The notes beneath the pieces were generated by a model. The model worked only from the letters and a program-made list of their open reading frames with translations, ran no database searches and was not told where the DNA came from. From positions 1 to 64,000 of the forward strand of contig JAFXLD010000037.1 of the NCBI GenBank assembly GCA_017531385.1: a stretch of DNA of 64,000 nt, written 5' to 3'. How positions within the stretch are numbered: position 1 is the stretch's first letter; each line of letters begins with the position of its first letter. Source of the DNA: Clostridia bacterium. Its GTDB lineage: Bacteria; Bacillota; Clostridia; Oscillospirales; Acutalibacteraceae. Of this stretch, positions 44,826-53,662 are shown in pieces. The translations under genes were made by a program, and so were the position numbers.

Positions 44826-46412
44826 TTACTTATTTATACCGTCACGGATAGCTTTAAGCTTTTCTTCCAGTTCCTTAACTGATTCAAGGTCACCCTCTGA
44901 AGCGGCAATTGATTTTTCTTTTCTTCTTTCAAGAAGTTCAGAGTACATAAGCTCTTTCTTTTTGCCGTGCAGGTCATAGAAGAGCATCGGGAAAATACCG
45001 AATGAACCTGTGAGTGCGGGAATGATTGTGAACATTGCAAACAGATAGAACTTAACGCTGTCAGGCTGTTCTGTACCTGCTGTGTAAGCACTCTGGTCGT
45101 AGCCGACGAGCTTCTTGAGGAATGTTGTGATAACCTGGCTGACAGAAGTTGAAACTTTTGCAGCAAGTCCCTTTGCAACAGAGGTCATAGCCTCGGTACG
45201 ATAGCCGTTTTTCCATTCGCAGTAGTCCATTGATTCGTTGTAAAGCTCTGTACCGATAACCTGCATAAGACCGAAGAAACAGGTCCAGATAAGCTCCCAT
45301 GATGCCATGATGAAAAACATTGCGAGTTTGCTTCTGTAAAGACCGCCCTTCTTTGTTTTCCAGTCCATACCGATACAACCAAAGATGAACACAAAAACAT
45401 GAAGGAAGTTTGAAATATTTCGGCTGACAATATAAAGGAAACGGCTGGAGAATCTGCGTCTGAACCAAGGAACAAAGGAGTATGAAATAGGTGACAGCGG
45501 TGCTGCAGGAAGACCTGCAACAAGTGTCATCGATGCAAAGTGAAGAACGTCTATGTAATAGTCCTGTTTACTGCCCGAAATACCGAAACCTGCAAGGAAG
45601 TCAGACAATGTCATAAGCAGGACAGGTTTGTTGTTCATAATGGATTTGAGAGAATCTTTAATGCTGGGAGTCTTGACAGACTGCATAACTCTTTCTTTTG
45701 AGTTTGCAAAGTACCAGAATGACATACCGCTGGAAATGAGTGTTGTTGCAGCACCCATACCGACGAAAGCACCCATAAGCTGTTGCTGAACTGATGAGCC
45801 GTTTTTGAAAACCTTGTTGTCGATAAGGTCAAGCAGAATTGTCATTGCGTGTTCGGGCAATTTCTCACCGAAGAAGCCCGAGGCAAAGTTGGCAACTGTA
45901 ATAAGCCTCGTTCGGTCAACAGGGTGCGGCGTTATGGTTGCCATCATACCCGTTCTTGCGATAGACTGGAATGTTCCTACACCTTCACGGAGAATCTCAA
46001 GAGAAATATAGAAAACGAATTTACTTACAGACATTGCCGGCTGACCTGCAAAAATAATCGGCATAAACCAATAAAGCAAGGTAGCAATACAACCGGGGAT
46101 TGCAAGTCCCATAAGATAGGGTCTGAATTTACCCCAACGTGTACGTGTTTTTTCAACAATTGCAGCGGTAAAGACATCGTTTACAATATCCCATATACTG
46201 TTGATTGTTTTTGCAATCGTCTGATAACCAAGGTCGATTTTAACAATGTTTGTAATAAATCGTGTTGAATATGTGTTTATGTTAAGACTCTGTGCCGCAT
46301 CCCAGAGAACGAAACCTATAGTTTCTTTCTTGCCGACATAACGCCTGTTTTCATAAACATACCCTTAATTTTCATCAACATAACTTTGTGTGTCAACTTG
46401 TTTATCTGCCAA
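44826..46412 (-). pseudogene. GPH-family sugar:cation symporter disrupted by an early stop codon
   Basis: The full frame runs from TTG 46412 (after GGTGGGAGGG, spacing 6) to the stop at 44826, 528 sense codons including one internal TAA at 46367-46365 (codon 16). Beyond it the reading continues through RRYVGKKETIGFVLWDAAQS, INSIWDIVNDVFTAAIVEK and RWGKFRPYLM, the conserved first helices of GPH symporters. Starting at the next ATG (46112) would drop about 100 residues and helices 1-3, so no functional protein is expected. TATGTTxATGAAAA occurs twice around the stop, suggesting a short duplication. Readthrough cannot be excluded. Confidence 0.7.
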
Positions 46413-46546
46413 TGCAATCCCTCCCACCTTTTTTTATCTGTAATATATTTAATATTAACATACATTTTTCTTTTTTACAAGAGAATAACAAAAAAATATA
46501 ATAATTTTAATAACTTTTTATGAAAAACAAACAACAGAGCAAAAAA

Positions 46547-46582
46547 AAACCGTGTCTTGCTCGCATTGCAAAACACGGTTTT
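46547..46582 (-). terminator. Terminator of the ABC transporter gene
   Basis: AACCGTGT-TTTGC / GCAAg-ACACGGTT stem; on the minus strand followed by nine T. Confidence 0.85.
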
Positions 46583-46635
46583 TCGATAGTCTGAAGAAAC
46601 CACAAAAATGTGGCTTCCTTTGTAAAATTTTCTGT

Positions 46636-49017
46636 TTATTCTGAACGGAGTGCCGTAACAGGATCTTTGTTTGATGCCATCTTTGCGGGAATCATACCAC
46701 CAATGAGAGTCAGCACAACGCTGATTGCAACAAGCCCCAACGCATAAAGAGGATTGAGCACAGCAACGTTGGGAAGCTCTGTCAGATGATAGATGATCAT
46801 ATTGATGGGTATTGTGAGCAGATACGCAATCGCAATACCAAGGCTTCCCGAGCAGATGCCGATGATAAATGTTTCAGCATTGAATACTCGTGTGATATCC
46901 TTCTTTCTTGCACCGAGTGCCCTGAGAATACCGATCTCCTTGATTCTTTCAAGAACGGAAATATAGGTGATAATCGCAATCATGATAAGTGAAACAACAA
47001 GTGAAATTGAGGCAAAAGCAATAAGCACAAGTGTTACAGCTTTCATGATGCCGTTTGTCATTTCAGTTATAGCTGCAGAAGCATCTGTGTAGTAAACCTT
47101 TTCGCCGTCTGCCGCTTTTTCATTGTAAGCGTCAAGATATCCGATAAGAAGTTCTTTTTCCTCAAAATTTGTGGGATAAAGGAAAATTGCAAAAGGTGTA
47201 CTGCTGCCGCCGTATTTAAGAAGAAGACTTGTTCTTGCTGAATCGTCAACTGCAGTCATGGGATTTGACGGTGTGACATCAATATCACTTGTCTGGATAT
47301 CCTTAACCATCTGAGAAGACATATTCATATCAATAACTTCCTGAACAAGATCATCGCTGTATGCGATACCTGCACCGAGAAGTCCGATTGACTGATTTGT
47401 TTTAAGACGGACTACACCGGAAATCTTAATGGTGATATTTTTGGGATTACCGTACATTGCGGCATAATCGGTGTTCTGAATATAAATGCCGTACTCGGAT
47501 TTTGTGTAAAATACATCGTTTCCTACAAGCTGATATTCAGTACCGACAATATCTTTGAACTTAATTTCCTCTTTTGCCGGATCAAAACCGAGTGCTGCCA
47601 TGATATCACGGTTTATTGTGTTATCCGTATTGACAACAAGAACAACTTCGTGGGAATTTTGAGGGTAACTGCCTTCAAGAACATCATAATAATATTCAAG
47701 ATAAGTCTGGGCACCTTTATCAAGCGTTTCGGGATATGAAGACAAGCCGATACCTGTCATATTGAATCCTGACATACCGCCTGAAGCAGACATGCTGTCC
47801 ATCATAGCACTGATACCTGATGAAAGTGTATGCCATGTAACATTTCCGTCAGCATTTTTCTTTATGACATTCATTGAAACAGCTCTTGTATAGCCTATAC
47901 TGCTGCAGATTGCAGGGTCTACACTTTCAAGATAATTTATATATTCATCCGTCAACGGATTGATATAAACCGAGCTGTCAGCTTTGACTTCTTCAAGAAT
48001 GACATAGTCTGTATCAACATCTTCTCTTGTGCCTGTAACGAAGCTCTCCATCTGCTCCTGATTTTCCTTGATGGTTTCTTCGTCAATGATCGTTACCTGC
48101 TGTGAGATAAACAACGGGAATTCATTGAGCGCATCACTCTGATATTTGTCAATCTGAATCTGCAGACCGTCTGAAAGGCTGAGAATCAGTGCAATACCGA
48201 TAATACCGATACTTGAAGCAAGAGCTGTAAGAATAGTTCTGCCTTTTTTCGTTGAAATATTTCTGCCGGAAAGCTTGAGAGCTGTGCGGAAATTCATACT
48301 TGTCTTTTTAAGAGAATAGGATGAATCGTGCTCAACTTCATCATAAGGATTTGTGTCATCAATAACCTTACCGTCTTCAAACTTAACTATTCTGTCTGCA
48401 TATTCCTCTGCAAGTGCAGGGTTATGAGTAACCATGATAACAAGCTTGTCATCAGCAATTTCCTTGATAAGATCCATTATCTGACGGCTTGTTTTCTTGT
48501 CAAGAGCACCTGTGGGCTCATCGGCAAGAATGATATCGGGGTCATTTGCCAGTGCACGGGCAATAGCAACTCTCTGCATCTGACCGCCCGAAAGCTGATT
48601 GGGCTTTTTGTGAACGTGATCTTTAAGTCCGACTCTTTCAAGAGCATCAAGAGCTTTCTGATGTTTTTCGGCATCTGAAACACCTGAAAGTGTCATACCC
48701 ATTTCAACGTTATCGAGAATATTGAGGTGAGTGATAAGATTGTAGCTCTGGAAAATAAATCCGATACTGTTGTTTCTGTAGGAATCCCATTCTGAATCTG
48801 CAAAATCCTTTGTTGATCTGCCGTTTATGATAAGATCACCACTGTCATACTTATCAAGACCACCGATAACATTCAGAAATGTTGTTTTACCCGAACCGCT
48901 GGGACCGAGAATTGCCACAAATTCATTCTTACGGAAACTGACACTTACACCGTCAAGTGCTTTCTGTGTAAAATCCCCTGTTGTGTAGCTTTTTGCTACA
49001 TCTTTTATCTGAAGCAT
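46636..49017 (-). CDS. MacB-type ABC transporter, ATPase and FtsX permease in one chain
   Basis: 793 residues from ATG 49017 (MLQIKDVAKSYTTGDFTQKA) with AAAGGA. ATPase: GPSGSGKTTFLN, LSGGQMQRVAIARAL, ILADEPTGALD. A first membrane span follows at ~265-290 (GRTILTALASSIGIIGIALI), then a large extracytoplasmic domain of ~350 residues and three C-terminal spans ending in ALRSE. MacB-family machines use this layout for mechanotransmission, moving peptides or drugs outside the membrane, not across it. No adaptor protein is encoded nearby. Confidence 0.92.
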   Translation of the reverse strand: MLQIKDVAKSYTTGDFTQKALDGVSVSFRKNEFVAILGPSGSGKTTFLNVIGGLDKYDSGDLIINGRSTKDFADSEWDSYRNNSIGFIFQSYNLITHLNILDNVEMGMTLSGVSDAEKHQKALDALERVGLKDHVHKKPNQLSGGQMQRVAIARALANDPDIILADEPTGALDKKTSRQIMDLIKEIADDKLVIMVTHNPALAEEYADRIVKFEDGKVIDDTNPYDEVEHDSSYSLKKTSMNFRTALKLSGRNISTKKGRTILTALASSIGIIGIALILSLSDGLQIQIDKYQSDALNEFPLFISQQVTIIDEETIKENQEQMESFVTGTREDVDTDYVILEEVKADSSVYINPLTDEYINYLESVDPAICSSIGYTRAVSMNVIKKNADGNVTWHTLSSGISAMMDSMSASGGMSGFNMTGIGLSSYPETLDKGAQTYLEYYYDVLEGSYPQNSHEVVLVVNTDNTINRDIMAALGFDPAKEEIKFKDIVGTEYQLVGNDVFYTKSEYGIYIQNTDYAAMYGNPKNITIKISGVVRLKTNQSIGLLGAGIAYSDDLVQEVIDMNMSSQMVKDIQTSDIDVTPSNPMTAVDDSARTSLLLKYGGSSTPFAIFLYPTNFEEKELLIGYLDAYNEKAADGEKVYYTDASAAITEMTNGIMKAVTLVLIAFASISLVVSLIMIAIITYISVLERIKEIGILRALGARKKDITRVFNAETFIIGICSGSLGIAIAYLLTIPINMIIYHLTELPNVAVLNPLYALGLVAISVVLTLIGGMIPAKMASNKDPVTALRSE

Positions 49018-49103
49018 AAGTCTGTTCCTTTCCAAATTATTCATATTTACAGTATCGTATAATACAGTATATTTTTAAACTGAATATAAACAATTATTTA
49101 TAT

Positions 49104-49137
49104 AAAAAAAGCCGCTACGGCAAAAAACCGAAGCGGC
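49104..49137 (-). terminator. Terminator of the large dockerin gene
   Basis: GCCGCTTCGG-ttttttg-CCGTAGCGGC on the minus strand followed by seven T. Confidence 0.85.
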
Positions 49138-49160
49138 ACAAAAATTACATATCAGAATTT

Positions 49161-51635
49161 TTATTTATCAAAAGTGTCAATCTTTGCACTTACACGAAGG
49201 ATCAGACGAGCATCGGAAGCATTGATCTTTCCGTCTTTTGTTACGTCAGCAAGAGCTTTCTGATTTTCATCAAGTGTATCAAGTTTTGCACTTGCACGGA
49301 GAACTTTACGTGCATCAGATGCAGTGATCTTTCCGTCGCCTGTCATATCACCCAGCATACCTGCAGGTTTAACAGGATCAGTTGAGGGGTCAGTTGAAGG
49401 ATCTGTAGAAGGATCAGTTGAGGGGTCTGTTGAGGGATCTGTAGAAGGATCTGTTGCACCTGTTGCAGGAGTAACTGTTACATCAACATAGTGACCGTTT
49501 GCCTTACAATATGTGCCCTTATAACCATCGTGAGTTGCAGTTGCAGCCTTTTCAAAGTTACCTCTGCTGCCGCACTCATGCTCAAAGATTGAGAAGAGAA
49601 GATTATCAACAAAACCGAGAACAGAAGCGATAAGAGGCTGATTCATGGGGTTTTCATCCTTGTCATTTGTTGCAAAAACATCAGCAAATGCTGCGAAATC
49701 ACAGTCATAGAAACTGGGAACGATCTTACCCATTACTGCATTGTAAACATCAAATGTGAATGTTTCATCACCGCAGCCGTTGATAAATGCGAGGGGGAAC
49801 AGTTCGTTAAGAACAACATTGAGCTTATACCATGCACCGTTGCCGTCTGCTACGCCTCTTTCAAATTCGAGTTCATCAGCAACTGCAGGGATACCCTTGA
49901 TATAGTTAAGAGCCCAGTCAACGATTTCTTCAAAGAAATCTTCCCAAGTCCAGCCCTTAGCCTTGAGAGCATCAACATCAGCCTGAGTCATGCCGAAGTT
50001 TGTAGCATCGTTAAGCCAGTAGATAGCTACATCCATACCCATTTCGCCGAGTACGTTGTTCCACTGATTCTGAGAAATGTCTCTTACTTTACCATTTGAG
50101 AAGACAAGATTCTTGTAATCCTTATCGAAATCAACTTCATCGCTGTTAACCATGAACTTGTCGATTGCTACGTATGCAGTGTAACCTGCAAGCTGTTCGA
50201 GAGAAGTAACTTCTGCGGGAAGTTCAACCTGAAGAAGAGTGGGATAGAAGAGACCTACAACAGCAACAAGCATATCTTCAAGGCTCTTATTAGCAATCTT
50301 ATCTGCTGTGAAGCCGCTGAAATCGAATGAGTAAGGAGTACCGTCAATTGTGAATTCAAGCTTACCGCCGTTGTTAGCAGCGAGAGTCTTGAGGATGTAT
50401 GCAAATACAGATGTAAGGTTAGCAGTAATGTTTTCATTGCCGCCCTTCTTGAGACCGAGTTCTGCATAAACAGCAGGCTGAAGAATAACTTCAACTATGT
50501 TGCAAACAAGGTCATTAAGGTTTTCAAAGAGACCGTCCTTTGCCATCTGAGCAAAGTTGAAAGAATCTGCCTTGAATTCATAGTTAAGATTGATGATGTT
50601 TTTAAGAACATCAAGCTGAGGATCAACAGCGATAAGATCGCCCAGAGCTGTCTTGAGATCGTTGTTAAGAGGCTCAAGAGCAAACTGAGCAATAGCTGCA
50701 TCTGCATATGTACCGATGATCTCATAGAGAGTCATGCCTGCGAGCTTTTCAGCGTCTGCCTTGGAAACATCTTCATCTGTCATAAGCTTGAGAAGAGCAG
50801 CAGCAAGGAGTGCATCACTGGAGAAATCTTTATAAACTGAATCAGCAAGAGCAGGATCACCTTCACCGGCGATAAGATTATCATAAAGAAGCTCATTAAT
50901 CATGATAACAAGATTTTCGCCCATTATATCGTTTACTGTTGCTTCAAGATCCAGATCTGCAACCATCTTGATAGTACCATTCATATTACCAAGATCTACT
51001 TTACCATTTACAACAGCCTGGAAAACTTTGATATTATTCTTTGCTGAAAGGAAATTGAAAAGTCCGTAAACTATATCAAGACCTGATGTATTCTTTGTGG
51101 AAATAGCAGTATTCTTTTTGCTGTCAAATACAAGAGGAGAAACGTCAAGTGATGCGAGAGTTCCCCACATTGCTGTTTTTCCTTTAACAATTTTGCCTAC
51201 ATCAGCAAGAACCTGAAGAATGGAATCAACTGAGCTGAGATCAAGATTCTTGATTCCGATAATAGGAACTATTGATGCCACAACAGAGGGAAGCTGAGAA
51301 TTGAGGTCAGCCTCTGCAAGCATCTCATCAACATAAACGAGAAGCAGATCTGCAAGTTCTTTTGTACTTGCTTCAGCAACAACAACATCGTTTTCTTCTG
51401 CAGTTTCTCTGAGTGCATCAATGACCTCAAAGCAAATGCTCAGAACAGTGGGAACAATTTCTTCTTTTCTGTCACTGAGTGCGGTAAGAAGGTCTTCAAC
51501 AACAGCGCTGAGGTTATCTGTAGACAGATATGCTTCAAGAGAATCTGTATCTCTTGCAAAAGATGTCATCGGAATACATGTGACAACCATAAGCAATGCC
51601 ATGAAGACACTAAGAATTTTAGTGAACTTTTTCAT
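49161..51635 (-). CDS. Large secreted protein with D-P-S-T linker and C-terminal dockerin-like pair
   Basis: 824 residues with signal peptide (MKKFTKILSVFMALLMVVTC). The ~650-residue body is helical and acidic, with repeated 'DLxxVxxILxxL' patterns and no recognised domain. A linker of seven T-D-P-S-T-D-P-type units follows from about residue 722, then GDMTGDGKITASDARKVLRA and DVTKDGKINASDARLILRVS. No catalytic motif is seen. It has its own consensus promoter and is outside the ECF operon, but its dockerin-like part is the same type. Confidence 0.82.
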   Translation of the reverse strand: MKKFTKILSVFMALLMVVTCIPMTSFARDTDSLEAYLSTDNLSAVVEDLLTALSDRKEEIVPTVLSICFEVIDALRETAEENDVVVAEASTKELADLLLVYVDEMLAEADLNSQLPSVVASIVPIIGIKNLDLSSVDSILQVLADVGKIVKGKTAMWGTLASLDVSPLVFDSKKNTAISTKNTSGLDIVYGLFNFLSAKNNIKVFQAVVNGKVDLGNMNGTIKMVADLDLEATVNDIMGENLVIMINELLYDNLIAGEGDPALADSVYKDFSSDALLAAALLKLMTDEDVSKADAEKLAGMTLYEIIGTYADAAIAQFALEPLNNDLKTALGDLIAVDPQLDVLKNIINLNYEFKADSFNFAQMAKDGLFENLNDLVCNIVEVILQPAVYAELGLKKGGNENITANLTSVFAYILKTLAANNGGKLEFTIDGTPYSFDFSGFTADKIANKSLEDMLVAVVGLFYPTLLQVELPAEVTSLEQLAGYTAYVAIDKFMVNSDEVDFDKDYKNLVFSNGKVRDISQNQWNNVLGEMGMDVAIYWLNDATNFGMTQADVDALKAKGWTWEDFFEEIVDWALNYIKGIPAVADELEFERGVADGNGAWYKLNVVLNELFPLAFINGCGDETFTFDVYNAVMGKIVPSFYDCDFAAFADVFATNDKDENPMNQPLIASVLGFVDNLLFSIFEHECGSRGNFEKAATATHDGYKGTYCKANGHYVDVTVTPATGATDPSTDPSTDPSTDPSTDPSTDPSTDPVKPAGMLGDMTGDGKITASDARKVLRASAKLDTLDENQKALADVTKDGKINASDARLILRVSAKIDTFDK

Positions 51636-51709
51636 GAAAAATCATGTCCTTTCTTTGTGGCTCCTGCCACGAGTTTTTAAGCATATTATTATCAGTTATG
51701 CCTATAAAT

Positions 51710-51738
51710 AGAATAATATAATTCAAATCAAATGTCAA
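51710..51738 (-). promoter_or_regulatory. Promoter of the large dockerin gene
   Basis: On the minus strand TTGACA (51738-51733), 17-bp spacer, TATTCT (51715-51710), about 75 bp before the start. The rest of 51636-51889 is AT-rich and shows nothing else. Confidence 0.8.
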
Positions 51739-51889
51739 GTTTGAATAAACTGTAAAATGTTTCTTTAACATTTTTTGGCAATTAGCACAAAACAATAATT
51801 GTTTTTTTGTTGTTTCTACCGATACATATTTCCGATAAAAAATTCATACAGTATTGAATTACAATTTTGCAAAAGGTATAATGTAAAAA

Positions 51890-51920
51890 AATAATCCCCG
51901 TACAAAAAACGGGGATTATT
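51890..51920. terminator. Bidirectional terminator after the 27-residue peptide gene
   Basis: AATAATCCCCGT / ACGGGGATTATT with a short A-rich loop; T-run on the minus strand. Confidence 0.88.
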
Positions 51921-51943
51921 CATGAAAATTATAAAAAATAAAT

Positions 51944-52027
51944 TTAACCTGCTAATCCGAGAAGCTGTCCCAATTTTGAAAAAATATTTACAATCATCAT
52001 AATAAAGTTATAAAATGAAATGTACAT
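51944..52027 (-). CDS. 27-residue amphipathic micropeptide
   Basis: ATG 52027 follows GGAGG (52040-52036, spacing 8). The product begins MYISFYNFIMMIVNIFSKLG and ends QLLGLAG. No signal peptide beyond the helix itself; the pattern of Phe/Ile/Met every 3-4 residues suggests a membrane-associating helix, similar in style to two micropeptides at 55.4-55.8 kb. A strong terminator follows 24 bp downstream, so it is a complete one-gene unit. No known family recognised. Confidence 0.6.
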   Translation of the reverse strand: MYISFYNFIMMIVNIFSKLGQLLGLAG

Positions 52028-52171
52028 TCTGCATACCTCCGACTGAAAATTCCTTGCTGATTGTAATTTTATCTTAACACACACTTTTACAGCACTTGTT
52101 AAGTAATTTTGAACAGCAATTTAATATTTTATTAACAAAATTCTTTCAGAATCTTGTCTGATATGTGTTTT

Positions 52172-52528
52172 TTATAAAAGCAAATATAACAGTGCGTATG
52201 TTGTAAAATAGTCATTACTTTCTGTTGATAAAACAGCAATCAACGAAAGTATCAGCAATGCATCCTTGTCACGTGTAAGAAAATCCAGAATCCCCGAAGA
52301 CAAATCTTTTTTTTCAGCAATTTCGTCATTTACTGACTCATCATTGACGGAATCTTCTATCTCAACCGGGTATGATATATGTTTTACTTCGTCGGGCAAC
52401 TGAATTTTCTTGGGAGTCGGCTCCGGTTCATCATCCATTGCAAGTGCTGCTCTTTTTTTCATTTCCCTGACACGGTAAGCTGCTTCTTCCTGCATCCTGA
52501 GCATATCCTGATAAGTATAATCCCGCAT
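52172..52528 (-). CDS. Unknown small protein 1 of a three-gene cluster
   Basis: 118 residues from ATG 52528 (MRDYTYQDMLRMQEEAAYRV), 5 bp after AGGAGG. N-terminal charged helix (EAAYRVREMKKRAALAM), a Pro/Glu-rich middle, and a hydrophobic C-terminus DALLILSLIAVLSTE...YALLYLLL that may insert in a membrane. No family recognised. Last of three closely packed genes, 9 bp after the second. The hydrophobic tail recalls small spore-associated proteins, but this is only an impression. Confidence 0.7.
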   Translation of the reverse strand: MRDYTYQDMLRMQEEAAYRVREMKKRAALAMDDEPEPTPKKIQLPDEVKHISYPVEIEDSVNDESVNDEIAEKKDLSSGILDFLTRDKDALLILSLIAVLSTESNDYFTTYALLYLLL

Positions 52529-52537
52529 ATGCACCTC

Positions 52538-52876
52538 CTAAAACAGTCCGTTCAGAAGCCCGCTTTCACGCAAAAGAGGCAGAAGTTGAATAATTTTAAG
52601 AATTTTTATTGCTTCGTCTGCCTTTTGCTGTCTTTGCTCACTGAGCATGGGTTTCAGAGCTTTCAACAAAGCTGTCCGTTGATCATCTCCTGACACAGCA
52701 TTACTTATTTTTCCCAGATTTCCGAGCATATCTGAGTTAAAAATATTATTTTGCTGTGACTGTTGCTGTTCTTTTTTTGATTCGGTCTGCCCTGATCCCA
52801 TCAGAGAAGCTGCAACATTTTTAAGCTGTTCCATATCCTCAGGTGTAAGTGAAGACAGAATCTCATTGATGTCCAT
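52538..52876 (-). CDS. Unknown small protein 2 of the cluster
   Basis: 112 residues from ATG 52876 (MDINEILSSLTPEDMEQLKN), after GGTGAT; GTG 52885 is an alternative. The Gln-rich middle (SKKEQQQSQQNNIFNSDMLG) separates two helical parts; the C-terminal part (LLKALKPMLSEQRQQKADEA, IQLLPLLRESGLLNGLF) is amphipathic. Overlaps the third gene by 14 bp. The layout of the two neighbours suggests interacting partners. Function unknown. Confidence 0.7.
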   Translation of the reverse strand: MDINEILSSLTPEDMEQLKNVAASLMGSGQTESKKEQQQSQQNNIFNSDMLGNLGKISNAVSGDDQRTALLKALKPMLSEQRQQKADEAIKILKIIQLLPLLRESGLLNGLF

Positions 52877-53084
52877 GTTTATCACCGCCGAATTTTTTCA
52901 TAAGATTTTTTGCCTGATCCGAATCCAGTATTTTTTTTACAAGCTCTTTGTTTGACAGCAGTTGCTGTAATGATGCGGACTGACTTTCGGAAAGCCCTTT
53001 TTTCAGTTCTTCAGCAAGTTTTTTATTTTCTTCGTTACTGTTGCTTTTTATTTTACTTATAATATCGTCAATATTTTCAGCCAT
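52863..53084 (-). CDS. Unknown small protein 3 of the cluster (first gene)
   Basis: 73 residues, ATG after AGGAGG. Helical and strongly charged: MAENIDDIISKIKSNSNEEN, then LAEELKKGLSESQSASLQQL and a basic, His-containing end KKFGGDKHGHQ. It shares the 'S-x-S-x-x-x-L-Q-Q-L' style with the second protein, so distant paralogy is possible. Divergent from the phosphoesterase gene. Confidence 0.7.
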   Translation of the reverse strand: MAENIDDIISKIKSNSNEENKKLAEELKKGLSESQSASLQQLLSNKELVKKILDSDQAKNLMKKFGGDKHGHQ

Positions 53085-53131
53085 AAATTTTCCTCCTGTC
53101 TAAAATATATTATGTATGAAAGGTGATTATG

Positions 53132-53599
53132 ATGCGGTTACTTGTACTTTCCGACTCACACGGAGACATTCCGTCCCTTGAACTTGCGATTAAAAACACA
53201 GCCAATGTGGATGCAGTTGTTTTCCTCGGAGACGGTCTTGCTGATTTTGAATATGTATCACGTTTGCTTATGGGTAAAAAGATTGCCGCTGTCCGGGGTA
53301 ATTGTGACGGTGGATTCAATAATTATCCGATAAGAACCATAGAAATTTTCGATGAAAAAAAAGTCTACTGCACACACGGTTTCAGTGAGCAAGTGAAATT
53401 CGGACTTGACAAACTGAAAACAGCGGCATTATATTCAGATGCAACAATCGCTCTTTTCGGGCACACACATATTCCCTGTACATTATATGAAAACGGCCTT
53501 TATCTGATGAATCCGGGCTCTGTCAGACAGAATTCATGCGGAGTTGTTGATATAACCCCGCAGGGAATCATGTGTTTTACAAAAAAGATTGCCCTCTAA
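53132..53599 (+). CDS. YfcE/MJ0936-type metallophosphoesterase
   Basis: 155 residues from ATG 53132 (MRLLVLSDSHGDIPSLELAI), with AAAGGTGA before it. Metal ligands appear in order: SDSHGD, VFLGDGLADFE, VRGNCDG, THGFSE and FGHTHIP, the complete calcineurin-like set for this small family. Substrate is a phosphodiester of unknown nature. Single gene; codon and GC content like its neighbours. Confidence 0.92.
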   Translation: MRLLVLSDSHGDIPSLELAIKNTANVDAVVFLGDGLADFEYVSRLLMGKKIAAVRGNCDGGFNNYPIRTIEIFDEKKVYCTHGFSEQVKFGLDKLKTAALYSDATIALFGHTHIPCTLYENGLYLMNPGSVRQNSCGVVDITPQGIMCFTKKIAL

Positions 53600-53662
53600 T
53601 ATTGACATAATATATAAAATTATGTAAAATTCTATTATATTAAAATAAAAGGTAGTGATACT

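Noticed and set aside
44826..46112. Intact 428-residue transporter starting at MGLAIPG
   Set aside because: It would lack the first three conserved helices that are encoded upstream in the same frame; the disrupted-gene reading explains the data better.
49380..49455. Short tandem repeat in the dockerin gene taken for a CRISPR-like array
   Set aside because: It is the in-frame D-P-S-T linker, with no spacers.
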